Notes: generated by a model from the letters alone, not told the origin. A stretch of 64,000 nt of DNA from Paludibacter sp. (GCA_028710415.1 JAQTUE010000019.1:55233-119232); one strand, 5' to 3'; positions 1-13,625 are shown, numbered from the stretch's first letter. A program made the numbers and translations.

Positions 1-2800
1 TACCATTGAATAATGCTGATGAACCATAGGCGAAGGTTGAAGTAAATGTAGAATTACTCACGACAACACTACGATTTGTCCAGTCAGTCTGATTATAGGC
101 ATAAGCACTGGTGTAGCCAAGTCCGGTCCACATGTTTACAGCGGCAGTGTTCAGTGTTCCTGCCACATTGTATGTTATGGGTGAGGCATCAAAACCTGCA
201 TTTTTCAATGCAAGGACAGTAATATCATTAGTTGGTTCTTTAGGTAGCGGAGCATCTGCTGCAACCAATTGACCATTATTAATTGTAACCAAAACGCGAC
301 TATTAGCCGGAACATTTACATTTCCAGTAATTTTTGCATTAGCGGTAATAATCATCAAACCAATTGCTTTTACCGAGCCGGTACTGTTGGTCAGGTAAGT
401 ACTGATTGAATCTGCACCTTGTTGGGCTATAATACTTCCTGATGTAACAAATACACGCAAAGTATTACTAACGCTATGTGAAGTTGTAAGTGTAAAATGA
501 GCAATCGATTTCCCACCAGAAATATCTGTTGGTATTGAAAATACCGGAGCACCTTCGGCAAAACTCATTGCTTTCATATCGGCAGTCGTGGCACCCACAA
601 AATTACTTACCAACATATAGCGGATACTGTCAGGGTCAGTAGCAATCACACCGTTCCAACCTGTCGGAAGAGAGTCTCTTAGCGAAATAGCATTCAAGGC
701 ATATTCCTTTGTCCTATCTGCACTTACTCCGCTATAATAAATAATTTGCCGGCGATCTACCACTTCACCACTGGCCACACTGCGACTGGCTGCATTATAT
801 AATGGATAGAAATTGGAAGTGTAAATAGAATTGTTGATAGCCCTGTCACCAAAAGCCATGCTGCTGATACCCGGAGTTACAATACCGATCTGGTTATCAA
901 TGTTTGCCCATGAAGTAGCAAAGGTTAGTGTGCTGGTGCCATCGGTCTGGTAACGTCCATTGTTGTGATAAATAGTTCGTTGCAATTTAGTGGAGTTATC
1001 TGTACTGATTGCCAATAAACCACCTCTTGCACCCGTAATAGTTACCGCGCTGTTGGCTTTTACATAGTCCAGATAAATCAGCGCATTTCCCGGAGTTGAG
1101 TATATGGCAAAATTATTAGTCAATGAGGCATCATTTGTATTGATGACCCCATTCATGGTATAACTATTTCCTTTTAAATCATAAATACCACTGGTTACCG
1201 GGGCTGCATTGGTGGCTTTTCCACTTACGGTATACCAACCCAATATATTCCCGGTATTATTTGCCTTAAAAGGAACTACAATTTTATTTTTATCGGGACT
1301 GTTCTGAGTGAAATAGCCAGTATAACTTGTTATTCCTGTGCTCCAGGAGAAGCAGGAAAAACGGTCTTTTGTATTTGCCCTGACTAAGTTTTGTGTACTA
1401 AGCACTTCAGCTTTATCATGGTCCTGTCTAAAATCAGCCCAGTTTGTTGGGGTAACACTGGCAGTAGATGCCATCTCGTGCATCAACCAGGTCATCATGA
1501 CGCGGTGTGCCTGAACTCCCATGCGGCGAGCACCTACGTCGGCGCGTAATAACCAACTTCCGTCGGTAGTTGTAGCCTGTCTGGCTTTGATATTTTTATA
1601 GGCCAGATTTTCCAGCATCAATGCATTCGGATCTTTCAAGAAGCAAGCCATGGTTGAGTAAGATGCAATCTGGTCGTACAAAAACAAGCTCCAGTCGTTG
1701 CCATTTGGCATGGCTAATTCACCATCTGCCAAAGCCAGTTTATTGAGTACCTTGTCCATTACGTTTTGATTGTTGTGCATCAACGCATTTGTCTTCCACT
1801 TTTCAGTGCCGTTAATTCCTGTCTGGAACATTTTTAATGCTAAGAAGCTTTCGCCTAATTCCTGCATGACAACATTCTGATAGGAAGTATGGAAATAATT
1901 GTGATTCTGCAAGCTGTAATCATCATACAGGTTTTTTCCCAAATAAAGATCTTTTACAGTTTTTGTATTGTAGTCCGGGTCAATAACTGAAGCATCAGTA
2001 GCATCGTTTAGCTGAGAATAGCAATTGATGGCAAAAGCACGTAATCGGTCGTACCATTGTGTAGCTAATGCATCGTTAGGATACAATCCCAGAGCACAGG
2101 ACAAAATATTGGTTTCCCAACCGTTTTCTTCCGCTTTTGTATCACCCGAGTAGCCTGTTGGTATGGTCCGGGTCAATTCATAGTTACATTCAGCTTTTAC
2201 CATATTGGCCACATATTGCTTCTGGGTAGTAGTCAGCGAATCGTATTGGAAATATGCGGAATATGCCACCGACATTGACCATAAAGAACTTTCCCAAACG
2301 TAGTCCGTGCTACTTGTTGAGCCCCAATAATCTCCTGCCGCACATGTTTTAAACTTATTTGCTTTATGAGTCGAATATGCAAAAATCAAACTCTTGCGTG
2401 CCAATCTGTTCACATCACTCCAGGTAACTCCTGTGGGCAGTGTCACCTTATCTTTCCCATATTTATACAAAAAAGCGCATATCATCGAAAGATCGGCATT
2501 GGGTCTTACGCCTTGTTCGTTGCTCCCCGCAGAATTTTCCCCTTTAAAATAACCGCAGGCTTCATTAACGCTATTGGTTGCAGCTGCATCTACATAATCG
2601 CTTTTTACATAGGCCATAAAGTTGGCTAACATTTGAAGGAGATCGCCTTTCATAGTAGTTTCATTGACAAAATTGGAAGTGATGACTCCTTCCGTAGGTG
2701 AAGAAACTGACTCTTCCGTACCTCCAACAATTGTTTGAGCCTGCACCGAAATAACCATACAAGCCATAGCAAAAAGTAATTTAATTTTTAGTTTTTTCAT
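1..2800 (-). CDS. Secreted toroid-type polysaccharide lyase-like protein (3' end outside window)
   Basis: The reading frame is open from an ATG at 2800 to the window edge, giving about 933 residues without a stop. It starts with a clear signal peptide (MKKLKIKLLFAMACMVISVQA). The first half looks alpha-helical, with motifs WESSLWSMSVAYSAYF, DTKAEENGWETN, HNYFHTSYQNVVMQELGES and GVQAHRVMMTWLMHEMA. The second half is beta-rich (ITGARGGLLAIS, TSWANIDNQIGIV). This resembles the (alpha/alpha) toroid plus beta-sandwich plan of PL8 or heparinase-type lyases. The PL8 signature is absent and I cannot assign a family. A rhamnose-glucuronate lyase type (PL27-like) would suit the arabinogalactan context, but that is a guess. 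The C-terminus, and so any T9SS tail, is not visible. It lies 408 bases downstream of the GH2 gene. Confidence 0.6.
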   Translation of the reverse strand, partial: MKKLKIKLLFAMACMVISVQAQTIVGGTEESVSSPTEGVITSNFVNETTMKGDLLQMLANFMAYVKSDYVDAAATNSVNEACGYFKGENSAGSNEQGVRPNADLSMICAFLYKYGKDKVTLPTGVTWSDVNRLARKSLIFAYSTHKANKFKTCAAGDYWGSTSSTDYVWESSLWSMSVAYSAYFQYDSLTTTQKQYVANMVKAECNYELTRTIPTGYSGDTKAEENGWETNILSCALGLYPNDALATQWYDRLRAFAINCYSQLNDATDASVIDPDYNTKTVKDLYLGKNLYDDYSLQNHNYFHTSYQNVVMQELGESFLALKMFQTGINGTEKWKTNALMHNNQNVMDKVLNKLALADGELAMPNGNDWSLFLYDQIASYSTMACFLKDPNALMLENLAYKNIKARQATTTDGSWLLRADVGARRMGVQAHRVMMTWLMHEMASTASVTPTNWADFRQDHDKAEVLSTQNLVRANTKDRFSCFSWSTGITSYTGYFTQNSPDKNKIVVPFKANNTGNILGWYTVSGKATNAAPVTSGIYDLKGNSYTMNGVINTNDASLTNNFAIYSTPGNALIYLDYVKANSAVTITGARGGLLAISTDNSTKLQRTIYHNNGRYQTDGTSTLTFATSWANIDNQIGIVTPGISSMAFGDRAINNSIYTSNFYPLYNAASRSVASGEVVDRRQIIYYSGVSADRTKEYALNAISLRDSLPTGWNGVIATDPDSIRYMLVSNFVGATTADMKAMSFAEGAPVFSIPTDISGGKSIAHFTLTTSHSVSNTLRVFVTSGSIIAQQGADSISTYLTNSTGSVKAIGLMIITANAKITGNVNVPANSRVLVTINNGQLVAADAPLPKEPTNDITVLALKNAGFDASPITYNVAGTLNTAAVNMWTGLGYTSAYAYNQTDWTNRSVVVSNSTFTSTFAYGSSALFNG

Positions 2801-3208
2801 TTTATTAGATTGTAATGTGTCATAATAAATGCAGATTATGAGTTGAATGAATAGAAGTATACAGCAATTGTATCTTTACATAATAAACATTCACTTTATT
2901 AAATTGGTCTTAAGCCTGATAAATATAAATTCGCCTAAAGTATAATTAAATACAAGAGATACCATACCCATGATAAAAACAGAGCAAATATAAGTGAATT
3001 ATTCTTCTTATTTTTATAATGTTATTACCCAAATTGCAATTATACTAAAAGCGATTTATTGTTTCCTGTATTTCAATTATCCATATTGTAGGAGAAAATA
3101 ATTTTTGCATTCGTATATTTTCTTCTAAATTTAATTTCAAACTATGGTTTTAGGAAACTTAAATATAAAAATTTGTAATCACTTCTAATGTAAAATGACG
3201 TGATTCTA
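2801..3208. other. Non-coding gap between GH2 and lyase-like gene
   Basis: AT-rich and without a credible gene. A minus-strand TATATTTG (2985-2992) fits the Bacteroidetes -7 box TAnnTTTG and could serve the lyase-like gene with a leader of about 180 bases. No terminator hairpin was recognised. Confidence 0.4.
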
Positions 3209-7361
<4,153 letters not shown>

Positions 7362-7414
7362 TTTGATAAAGCCATAAGTTAGAATATGTTTATTTTAGCT
7401 GCTTTGGTAAGTTG

Positions 7415-7422
7415 CAAAATTA
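7415..7422 (-). promoter_or_regulatory. Candidate -7 box for the GH43-GH2 pair
   Basis: The minus strand reads TAATTTTG, matching the Bacteroidetes -7 consensus TAnnTTTG, about 54 bases before the GH43 start and after the terminator of the GH35 gene. No convincing -33 TTTG lies at the expected spacing. Confidence 0.4.
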
Positions 7423-7484
7423 AAAAGATTATATTGAACCGAGGTGAATAATTAATTCAATAAAGTGTGAAAACAGACCAAAAC

Positions 7485-7521
7485 AAAACAGCTAAACCGG
7501 ATAAGTTGGTTTAGCTGTTTT
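7485..7521 (-). terminator. Terminator hairpin after GH35
   Basis: A perfect 14-bp stem (AAAACAGCTAAACC with its complement) closes a 9-base loop. On the minus strand it runs into a T-rich stretch. It lies about 120 bases past the GH35 stop and separates GH35 from the GH43-GH2 pair. Confidence 0.75.
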
Positions 7522-7640
7522 CGAAAATATTTGAATCAGATTTTTTTACTTGTTTTTTATTCTGATTGCATAAAACACCATAGTTTGAGAGAAATAATAA
7601 AACGAATTATTACTACCCCAAATGGAAATGGGAATTAGCA

Positions 7641-9980
7641 TTAAATTTTAAAAGGTTTTTTTTCCAGGAATAAACGGTAATCTTTTACTATTCCCTTTGT
7701 AATTTTGTCACTACGTGGGAGTATGCGAAAACCTTTAACTTTTATATCTTTTCCCATGTCAATAACAACTTGATGCGGATGATTGGTTTTATCGCCGATT
7801 TTTGTTTGCCAAATGACAGATTCCTGAATGTCAAATAATTTATCTGCTCCGTTTGCAGCTTTTGTTGTTTCTTCACTATCAGCAAAAATTACTTTCCAAT
7901 TAAGTGAAGAAATGGATTTACCATCCTCACCAATCATCTCAAATTCAGCGACTGAAGTGGAAGGGTCATTCGGGTCTTGTGAATTTAGTGCCTCAAAGCA
8001 AAAGTAACGACCAGTTGTAGGTTCTTCAAAATTAATAGATTTCCAGCCGTTTACTGCAGGTAGAGTCCCTGAAATAATCGCGTTTAGACCGTTTAGATTT
8101 AAACTTTTTGTTGTTTTTCTTGGTTGAGAATCTTCTTTTCCTATTATATCCAAAATAGGGTGATTAAGCCCTGTAATATTTATTGTTGTAGGTTTGTCTA
8201 AATCGAAAACGATGATTTCATTCATTCCTTTTTTCAGAAAGCAACCCGGAACACAAAGTGTTTGAGTTGGTCCTATTTTCCAGAAACGCCCCAGATTATG
8301 ACCGTTTACCCAAACAAATCCTTTGCCCCATGAGCTCATATTCAGATATGTGTAACCAGTTTCTGTCAGTTTGAAAGTGGATTTGTACCAAGCCGGTCCG
8401 CTGACTTTCTTTGTTGAATATTTCTGACCGGATTGAAAACTGTAATCAACAGGGAAGTTGTAAACCGACCAGTTTTTTAGATCACTATCCGTTTTTCCAT
8501 CAGACAAAATAACTTTGTCTGTTATTCCCTTGCGGTCAATGATAGCTTCACCGTAGTTAACACGTCCCATTCCTTCTACCAAAATGTCCAAACGTGTTTT
8601 TGATTTTAATATCGGAAGTTCAATGGTGTTCTCGCCTCTTCTGCGGTCCAATTTCCCGATAATTTTTCCATCGAGATAAATTATGGCCCAATCATGAACG
8701 TCTTTAATAATCAGTTTTTGCTTGTGTTTGCAAGCTGGTATTTGTTTACGGTAGAGAATTGAACCCCAGCCTTGATTGAAAAATTCCATCGGTTGAATAT
8801 TCTCAGTTTGTTTTGCAACTGGCAGATTGTCATATAAATTCGCAGTTTGTTTAAAAGTAATGGCCGGAATCGTTATCGTTTTTTCAGGATTTGCCGGAAT
8901 TTCAGGCAAAACTTCTCCATCTTGTAAATAATTCTTCAGCAAATCGCGAATAGCAAAGAATTTATCTGTTGGGTTTCCCCCTTCATCGATTGGTGCGTTA
9001 TAATCGTACGACGAGGTCGTTGGAGCAAAAGCCGGTGCATTAGCACCTGCCCATTGTCCAAAAGTAGTGCCTCCATGAACCATGTACAGACTGAATGAGA
9101 TATTACGATCCATCATATCCTTCAAACTGCCAATGAAGCTGTTTATATCGCGGGTTTCGTGCGCTCTGCCCCATTGATCGAACCACCCCGTCCAATATTC
9201 ACCACACATAAGCGGTGAAGTTGGATTAACTTCCTTGAATTTACGGAATTGGTCGTCGATATTCGATCCTGCACCAAAGTTTAACGCATTGACAGCTCCA
9301 TCCAGTCTGTAACGTTGGAAGTTTGAAGACCAGTCACAACGAAGTAATTGGGCTTTGTTAAAACCTGCTTCCCGTAAATTGTCACGCATTATTTCCATGT
9401 ATTTCTGATCGTCACCCCAGGTTCCATATTCATTTTCAACCTGTACCATTATTATAGGTCCGCCGTTTTGAATCTGAAGCGGAGCAAGTTGTTTGGCAGC
9501 TTCTTTCATGTAAATGTTCACTCGTTCCATGAAGAACTCATCCGACCGGCGACGTACTTTCAAATCTTTCTTTTTGAGCAACCACCAGGGCAATCCACCC
9601 ATGTCCCATTCGGCACAAACATACGGCCCGGGACGAAGAATGCAATACATTCCGTTTTTCTGAATTAACCGAACGAATTCAGCTACATCTTTTTCGCCAG
9701 AAAAATCAAATACTCCTTGTTCCTGTTCGTGGTAATTCCAAAACAAATAGATACAAATTGTATTCATCCCCATGGCTTTGGCCATTTTTATTCGGTGTTC
9801 CCAATACACTTTTGGAATACGGCTGTAATGAATTTCACCAGCCCGAATGATAAATGGTTTCCCGTTGAGCATGAACTCTTTATTGCCGGCTATAAAGTTG
9901 CCGGGTGTCACTTGCTGTGCATTTGTATAACCAACTGCTAAAAGTAACACCAATAAAAAGGATACAATCTGTCTTTTCAT
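7641..9980 (-). CDS. GH35 beta-galactosidase, secreted
   Basis: A family 35 retaining beta-galactosidase of about 779 residues. A signal peptide (MKRQIVSFLLVLLLAVGY) leads into the TIM barrel with IRAGEIHYSRIP, RPGPYVCAEWDMGGLPWWL, the acid/base Glu in VQVENEYGTWG (about E184) and the nucleophile Glu in LMCGEYWTGWF (about E261). Beta-sandwich domains follow, including the typical FVWVNGHNLGRFWKIGP segment. A further C-terminal region of about 150 residues (SLNLNGLNAII onward) resembles an F5/8C-like module. The start at 9980 is preferred to an in-frame ATG at 10007 because it begins the signal peptide. No T9SS tail, so probably periplasmic, acting on terminal beta-1,3/1,4/1,6-galactose. GH105 is 83 bases upstream, probably in the same transcript. 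Confidence 0.93.
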   Translation of the reverse strand: MKRQIVSFLLVLLLAVGYTNAQQVTPGNFIAGNKEFMLNGKPFIIRAGEIHYSRIPKVYWEHRIKMAKAMGMNTICIYLFWNYHEQEQGVFDFSGEKDVAEFVRLIQKNGMYCILRPGPYVCAEWDMGGLPWWLLKKKDLKVRRRSDEFFMERVNIYMKEAAKQLAPLQIQNGGPIIMVQVENEYGTWGDDQKYMEIMRDNLREAGFNKAQLLRCDWSSNFQRYRLDGAVNALNFGAGSNIDDQFRKFKEVNPTSPLMCGEYWTGWFDQWGRAHETRDINSFIGSLKDMMDRNISFSLYMVHGGTTFGQWAGANAPAFAPTTSSYDYNAPIDEGGNPTDKFFAIRDLLKNYLQDGEVLPEIPANPEKTITIPAITFKQTANLYDNLPVAKQTENIQPMEFFNQGWGSILYRKQIPACKHKQKLIIKDVHDWAIIYLDGKIIGKLDRRRGENTIELPILKSKTRLDILVEGMGRVNYGEAIIDRKGITDKVILSDGKTDSDLKNWSVYNFPVDYSFQSGQKYSTKKVSGPAWYKSTFKLTETGYTYLNMSSWGKGFVWVNGHNLGRFWKIGPTQTLCVPGCFLKKGMNEIIVFDLDKPTTINITGLNHPILDIIGKEDSQPRKTTKSLNLNGLNAIISGTLPAVNGWKSINFEEPTTGRYFCFEALNSQDPNDPSTSVAEFEMIGEDGKSISSLNWKVIFADSEETTKAANGADKLFDIQESVIWQTKIGDKTNHPHQVVIDMGKDIKVKGFRILPRSDKITKGIVKDYRLFLEKKPFKI

Positions 9981-10063
9981 AATTCTTTTTTCTTCAAAAT
10001 CTAACATACAACATCTACTTTTTGCAGGATACTAATTCTGCTTTTTAACCTTATCTTTTTTAT

Positions 10064-11182
10064 TTAGTTTACAAATCTCACCATTTCAGATGCTGCAAGT
10101 AAAAATGCCCCAACACCGAAGTTTGCAGTAGAATTAGCATCTACAACCTGACCTTGAATGGCTTTTTCACCTATTGGCTGAACATATCCTACTTTGCCAG
10201 TTGGCTGTAGAGCCAATGTCGAAAGGTATTTCCAACCTTTGAGGGCTGAAGGCAAATATGTTTTTTCTTTCAAATATCCATTGTTAATGCCCCAGAGTAA
10301 ACCATAAGTAAAAAAAGCTGTTCCACTTGTTTCATATCCGGGTGCATGTTTTGGATCGAGCATGCTGCGTGTCCAATAACCCTCTTTCTGTTGGGCTTTC
10401 ATGATGGCTTTTGCCATTTCTTGATAATGTTTTACAAACAAATCGCGATGTTTGTAATCTTTAGGCATATCTTTCAGCACTTTTGCCAATCCTGCAAAGA
10501 TCCAACCATCGCCTCGTGCCCAAAAATCTTTTTTTCCATTCGCACTTTTGTGCTGCGGATATACATATTTGGCATCCCGATAGAACAGTTTTGTTTGCCT
10601 ATCATACATGATGCTTTCGGAATATTTGAAATATTGGTATAATTTGTCCAGATAAATGGAATCTCCTGTTACCTTAAACAACTTTGTCATAACCGGCATT
10701 ACCATGTAAAGTCCGTCAGCCCACCACCAATAATCGTTTTGCGGTGTCCTAATTTCGTAATTTATTACTTCGAGTGTACGTGCAACTTTGATGCTATCCG
10801 GATTTAAATTGTATAAATCGATATAGGTCTGGAAGCAAATTTGCCAATCACCAAACAGTACATGATCAGGAGTTTCTCCGTATTTATATTTCCATTTCGA
10901 TTTATCATTTGACTTAGCACCTTTCCATTCGTTTTGTTCTGCCCATTTTTCTGAGTACTGACGGAAAGCTTCATTTCCGGTTACAAAATAGGCTTCCATG
11001 TTTCCTGTATGGTATGCCGCATTGTCCCAAAAGGGATTTCCCAGATCGGAATGACCCGATTGCCAGTAATTATTTACTTTCTCAATTGTATTTATAAGTT
11101 CGGCTTTTTCAGGTACTTTTAGAACTGCAAAAGTAGCTTCAAAAAAAGATAGAAATAATAATATAGTATTGAAAAGTTTCAT
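10064..11182 (-). CDS. GH105 unsaturated glycuronyl hydrolase, periplasmic
   Basis: A YteR/YesR-type (alpha/alpha)6-barrel hydrolase, 372 residues, the normal family length. A short signal peptide (1-19) is followed by FGDWQICFQTYIDLY (D112, matching the first conserved Asp), WWWADGLYMVMPV (D156, the likely catalytic Asp), FWARGDGWIFAGL and GYETSGTAFFTYGLLWGIN. The family hydrolyses the delta-4,5-unsaturated uronic acid left by a polysaccharide lyase. This fits the lyase-like gene at the window start. No T9SS tail, unlike the second GH105 at 60714. It is the first gene of the minus-strand enzyme run and is divergent from the gene at 11616. Confidence 0.92.
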   Translation of the reverse strand: MKLFNTILLFLSFFEATFAVLKVPEKAELINTIEKVNNYWQSGHSDLGNPFWDNAAYHTGNMEAYFVTGNEAFRQYSEKWAEQNEWKGAKSNDKSKWKYKYGETPDHVLFGDWQICFQTYIDLYNLNPDSIKVARTLEVINYEIRTPQNDYWWWADGLYMVMPVMTKLFKVTGDSIYLDKLYQYFKYSESIMYDRQTKLFYRDAKYVYPQHKSANGKKDFWARGDGWIFAGLAKVLKDMPKDYKHRDLFVKHYQEMAKAIMKAQQKEGYWTRSMLDPKHAPGYETSGTAFFTYGLLWGINNGYLKEKTYLPSALKGWKYLSTLALQPTGKVGYVQPIGEKAIQGQVVDANSTANFGVGAFLLAASEMVRFVN

Positions 11183-11286
11183 TACAAGTTGTTGTTTATT
11201 AGAGTTTTAATGTTTAATATAAATTGCGTTACTTTCTCTTTTTTTGTGGAGAATAAGGTTTCTAACCTGAAATGATTTGATCATTA

Positions 11287-11294
11287 CAAAAGTA
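11287..11294 (-). promoter_or_regulatory. Candidate -7 box for GH105-GH35
   Basis: The minus strand reads TACTTTTG, a TAnnTTTG match about 105 bases before the GH105 start. A -33 element was not recognised. Confidence 0.35.
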
Positions 11295-11507
11295 CATTGA
11301 CTAAAATTATTGCTGGTATATAATTCGTTCAATATGGTGGAGGATATTTGAAATTGAAATTTATTGCCTCAAAAATTGATCTTATCAATTCACTTTGTAA
11401 AACATTATCCAATGCGTAAAAGATGGCAATGATAGTCCACCAGATACCTGAATGAATAAGTACTCATAATTGAATCTATTTTCACCTGTGTTTGCTTCTA
11501 AATGCTG

Positions 11508-11515
11508 TATTTTTG
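11508..11515 (+). promoter_or_regulatory. Candidate -7 box for the 11616 operon
   Basis: TATTTTTG matches TAnnTTTG about 100 bases before the start at 11616. A TTTG lies only 13 bases upstream, which is too close for the usual -33 spacing. Confidence 0.35.
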
Positions 11516-11615
11516 TTCCTTGAAAATAGTGCTCATGAAGTTTTACTGAAAATAAATCAAAGAAGCTCCCGAAACGCGTTGTTCCCGTTATTCTGAAATC
11601 TTAAATTGCAGACAT

Positions 11616-12107
11616 ATGAAACTAAAATTTTTACCGGTATTTTGCCTGGTTATTCTAATTATTGGAATAAGCAGCGTAAACGTACAGGCGCAAAACCTCT
11701 CCCTGAATATCACGAAAGTTGATCTTACGGAAAGAAATATTCAGTTGAGTTTATTGAAGAAGATAACTTTTGTTGGATCTGATATGGTGCTTAATTATCA
11801 GGCAGGGAATGCCGAGAATGTAAGTATTTCGTTGATCCAAAGAATTATGTTCAGCCCATTTACAGCTTTGAGTAATGCTTATGAGGATAATAATGCACTA
11901 GTAGTGTATCCAAATCCATCCTCTGACTTTGTAATTCTTAAAAATTTGTCAGAAAGTTCCAAAGATGTTGTTGTTGTTTATTCAATAAATGGAATTAAAA
12001 TAATGGAAATTCCTCTTTCAGATAAAAAGATTGATATAAGTCATTTAATAAAAGGAATTTATTTAATCAGAGTCAATAATCAGGTATCCAAATTCACGAA
12101 ACTATGA
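11616..12107 (+). CDS. Small secreted protein with T9SS C-terminal sorting domain
   Basis: 163 residues. A signal peptide ends near VNVQAQ (about 26). A short middle segment follows, with repeat-like stretches ITKVDLTERNIQLSLLKKITF and SISLIQRIMF. The type A T9SS sorting domain starts at LVVYPNPSSDFVIL and ends KGIYLIRVNNQVSKFTKL. There is almost no room for a cargo domain, so the function is unknown. The stop overlaps the ATG of the next gene by four bases (ATGA), indicating translational coupling. The next protein has a similar N-terminal motif (VLVSSVDSMTF) but lacks the T9SS tail, so the two could form a surface complex; that is an inference. Confidence 0.8.
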   Translation: MKLKFLPVFCLVILIIGISSVNVQAQNLSLNITKVDLTERNIQLSLLKKITFVGSDMVLNYQAGNAENVSISLIQRIMFSPFTALSNAYEDNNALVVYPNPSSDFVILKNLSESSKDVVVVYSINGIKIMEIPLSDKKIDISHLIKGIYLIRVNNQVSKFTKL

Positions 12108-13450
12108 AAAAATATTTACTAATTCTGATCAGTGCTATATTCATTATCAGCATTTTTGCCGAAAAAACACTGAATATATTCAAACCGGACTTGTCGATAA
12201 GTAATATCTATTTATCATCCATTGATACCTTGAAATTTAGCAATAACAATACACAACTGGATGTTTACATGAAAGATAAATCTGTTGTCAATGTGCTTGT
12301 TTCATCAGTGGATAGTATGACATTTACTGATAGCGTTTCTAAAACATTGCCCGTTGTTTCAACTTTAGCAGTAACTTCTATTTCGTACACAACAGCGCTT
12401 TCCGGATATACAATCAGTTCATTAGGCGGGACATCCATACTTGAAAAAGGAATTTGCTGGAGTACAACTGCTAATCCGGTCACTTCCGATAATAAGATTG
12501 TTTCAAGTACAGTTACTTCAACTTCAAGCTTAAATCTTACCGGTTTAAATGCCGGTTCAATAATTTATATTCGGGCATTTGCAACAAATGCAGGAGGAAC
12601 TGCATATGGTAACCAGGTAACATTTAGTACTTTGAGTTATACTTTGCCGGTTGTTGAAACTACTTCCGCCTCTTACAACTATAGTACCAATAAAGCAACC
12701 TGTGTAGGTAAGGTTAGTAGCAATGGTGGTTGCGGTACCTTGCTGGAGCGAGGTGTATGTTGGTCAACAACAAAAAATCCGACTATAATTGACAGTAAGT
12801 ATCCCAATGGTTTTTCAATTGGTTCATTCTATGCTTTTATGTCCAATTTAAACTTAAATTCAACTTATTATGTTCGTGCCTATGCCACTAACTGTATAGG
12901 AACTGCATATGGTGCCCAATTGGTTGTGAAACCATTGATGGGGAACGTGACCTATACAATGGGGTTTGATTCTCTGACATATCCGGAACCTTATCGATTA
13001 ATAAAAATTGCAGTGGATAGTGCTTGTTTATATTATAATCGGTATACAACATTTTCGCATAATATATGGATTGCTTATAGTCCAGGCGTACCTACTGCAG
13101 AAGCCAGTTATCACGGTCAGGTAGCATTTGGATCAAACACAACGTATATGTGGGTTGGAACAGCCATGCACGAGTTTGCACACTACTTTGGATCCGGAAC
13201 AACAACGGTTTGGCAGGGTAAACTTGTTAGCAATGTTTGGCAGGGAAGCGTAGCAGCTGCACTTTTATTAAGTGCAACCGGTGAAACGCTGAAGGGTGAT
13301 TCACAACATTTCTGGCCATATGGTATAAATTATAAATCAGAGATAACCGCTTTAGGTGGTCAGACGGCTCAGGAAAACGGACTGGCACTGCATGCAAAAC
13401 TGGCAAAAGCTATGATTGTTGACGACTGTAGATTGCCTGTAAGCTGGTAA
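12104..13450 (+). CDS. FnIII protein with C-terminal HExxH (zincin-like) domain
   Basis: 448 residues. A hydrophobic N-terminus (1-19) serves as signal or anchor. Two fibronectin-III-like repeats follow (about 80-175 and 180-275), sharing LERGVCWSTTKNPT-type and YVRAYATN-type motifs. The C-terminal domain (about 280-448) contains GTAMHEFAHYFGSGT, an HExxH motif at H356-H360, and a conserved-looking QHFWPYGINY (H402) that could give a third zinc ligand. This suggests a metallopeptidase, but the classic HExxHxxGxxH spacing is absent and no family is assigned. No T9SS tail. Its start overlaps the previous gene by four bases. In an arabinogalactan-protein context a protease could attack the protein core; that is hypothesis only. 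Confidence 0.75.
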   Translation: MKKYLLILISAIFIISIFAEKTLNIFKPDLSISNIYLSSIDTLKFSNNNTQLDVYMKDKSVVNVLVSSVDSMTFTDSVSKTLPVVSTLAVTSISYTTALSGYTISSLGGTSILEKGICWSTTANPVTSDNKIVSSTVTSTSSLNLTGLNAGSIIYIRAFATNAGGTAYGNQVTFSTLSYTLPVVETTSASYNYSTNKATCVGKVSSNGGCGTLLERGVCWSTTKNPTIIDSKYPNGFSIGSFYAFMSNLNLNSTYYVRAYATNCIGTAYGAQLVVKPLMGNVTYTMGFDSLTYPEPYRLIKIAVDSACLYYNRYTTFSHNIWIAYSPGVPTAEASYHGQVAFGSNTTYMWVGTAMHEFAHYFGSGTTTVWQGKLVSNVWQGSVAAALLLSATGETLKGDSQHFWPYGINYKSEITALGGQTAQENGLALHAKLAKAMIVDDCRLPVSW

Positions 13451-13463
13451 ATAATTCAATAAA

Positions 13464-13493
13464 TCTCCCATTGTTTTAGTTAACAATGGGAGA
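13464..13493 (+). terminator. Terminator hairpin after the HExxH gene
   Basis: Arms TCTCCCATTGTT and AACAATGGGAGA form a perfect 12-bp stem around a 6-base loop, followed by CTCGTTTTT. It starts 14 bases after the stop at 13450. Confidence 0.75.
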
Positions 13494-13583
13494 CTCGTTT
13501 TTAAGTAGACTTTTGTCCACACATAAGGCATGAATATCCACCATTATGTTTTGCAATTAATAGATAAATCTAACCCTGTATTG

Positions 13584-13591
13584 TAGCTTTG
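13584..13591 (+). promoter_or_regulatory. Candidate -7 box for the GH51-GH43 operon
   Basis: TAGCTTTG matches TAnnTTTG, 35 bases before the GH51 start and downstream of the preceding terminator. The -33 region has no clear TTTG at 19-21 bases. Confidence 0.4.
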
Positions 13592-13625
13592 TGGATGAGA
13601 TAATAATCGTTTTAATTCTAAAATT

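Larger units (their letters stand above)
11183..11615. other. Divergent intergenic region, GH105 / T9SS-tail protein
   Basis: 433 AT-rich bases between divergently transcribed genes. It holds one -7-like box per direction (listed separately) and no credible gene. Confidence 0.5.

Noticed and set aside
2366..2629. Open frame of 87 codons on the plus strand
   Set aside because: It lies fully inside the minus-strand lyase-like gene, has no family motif and is a frame shadow.
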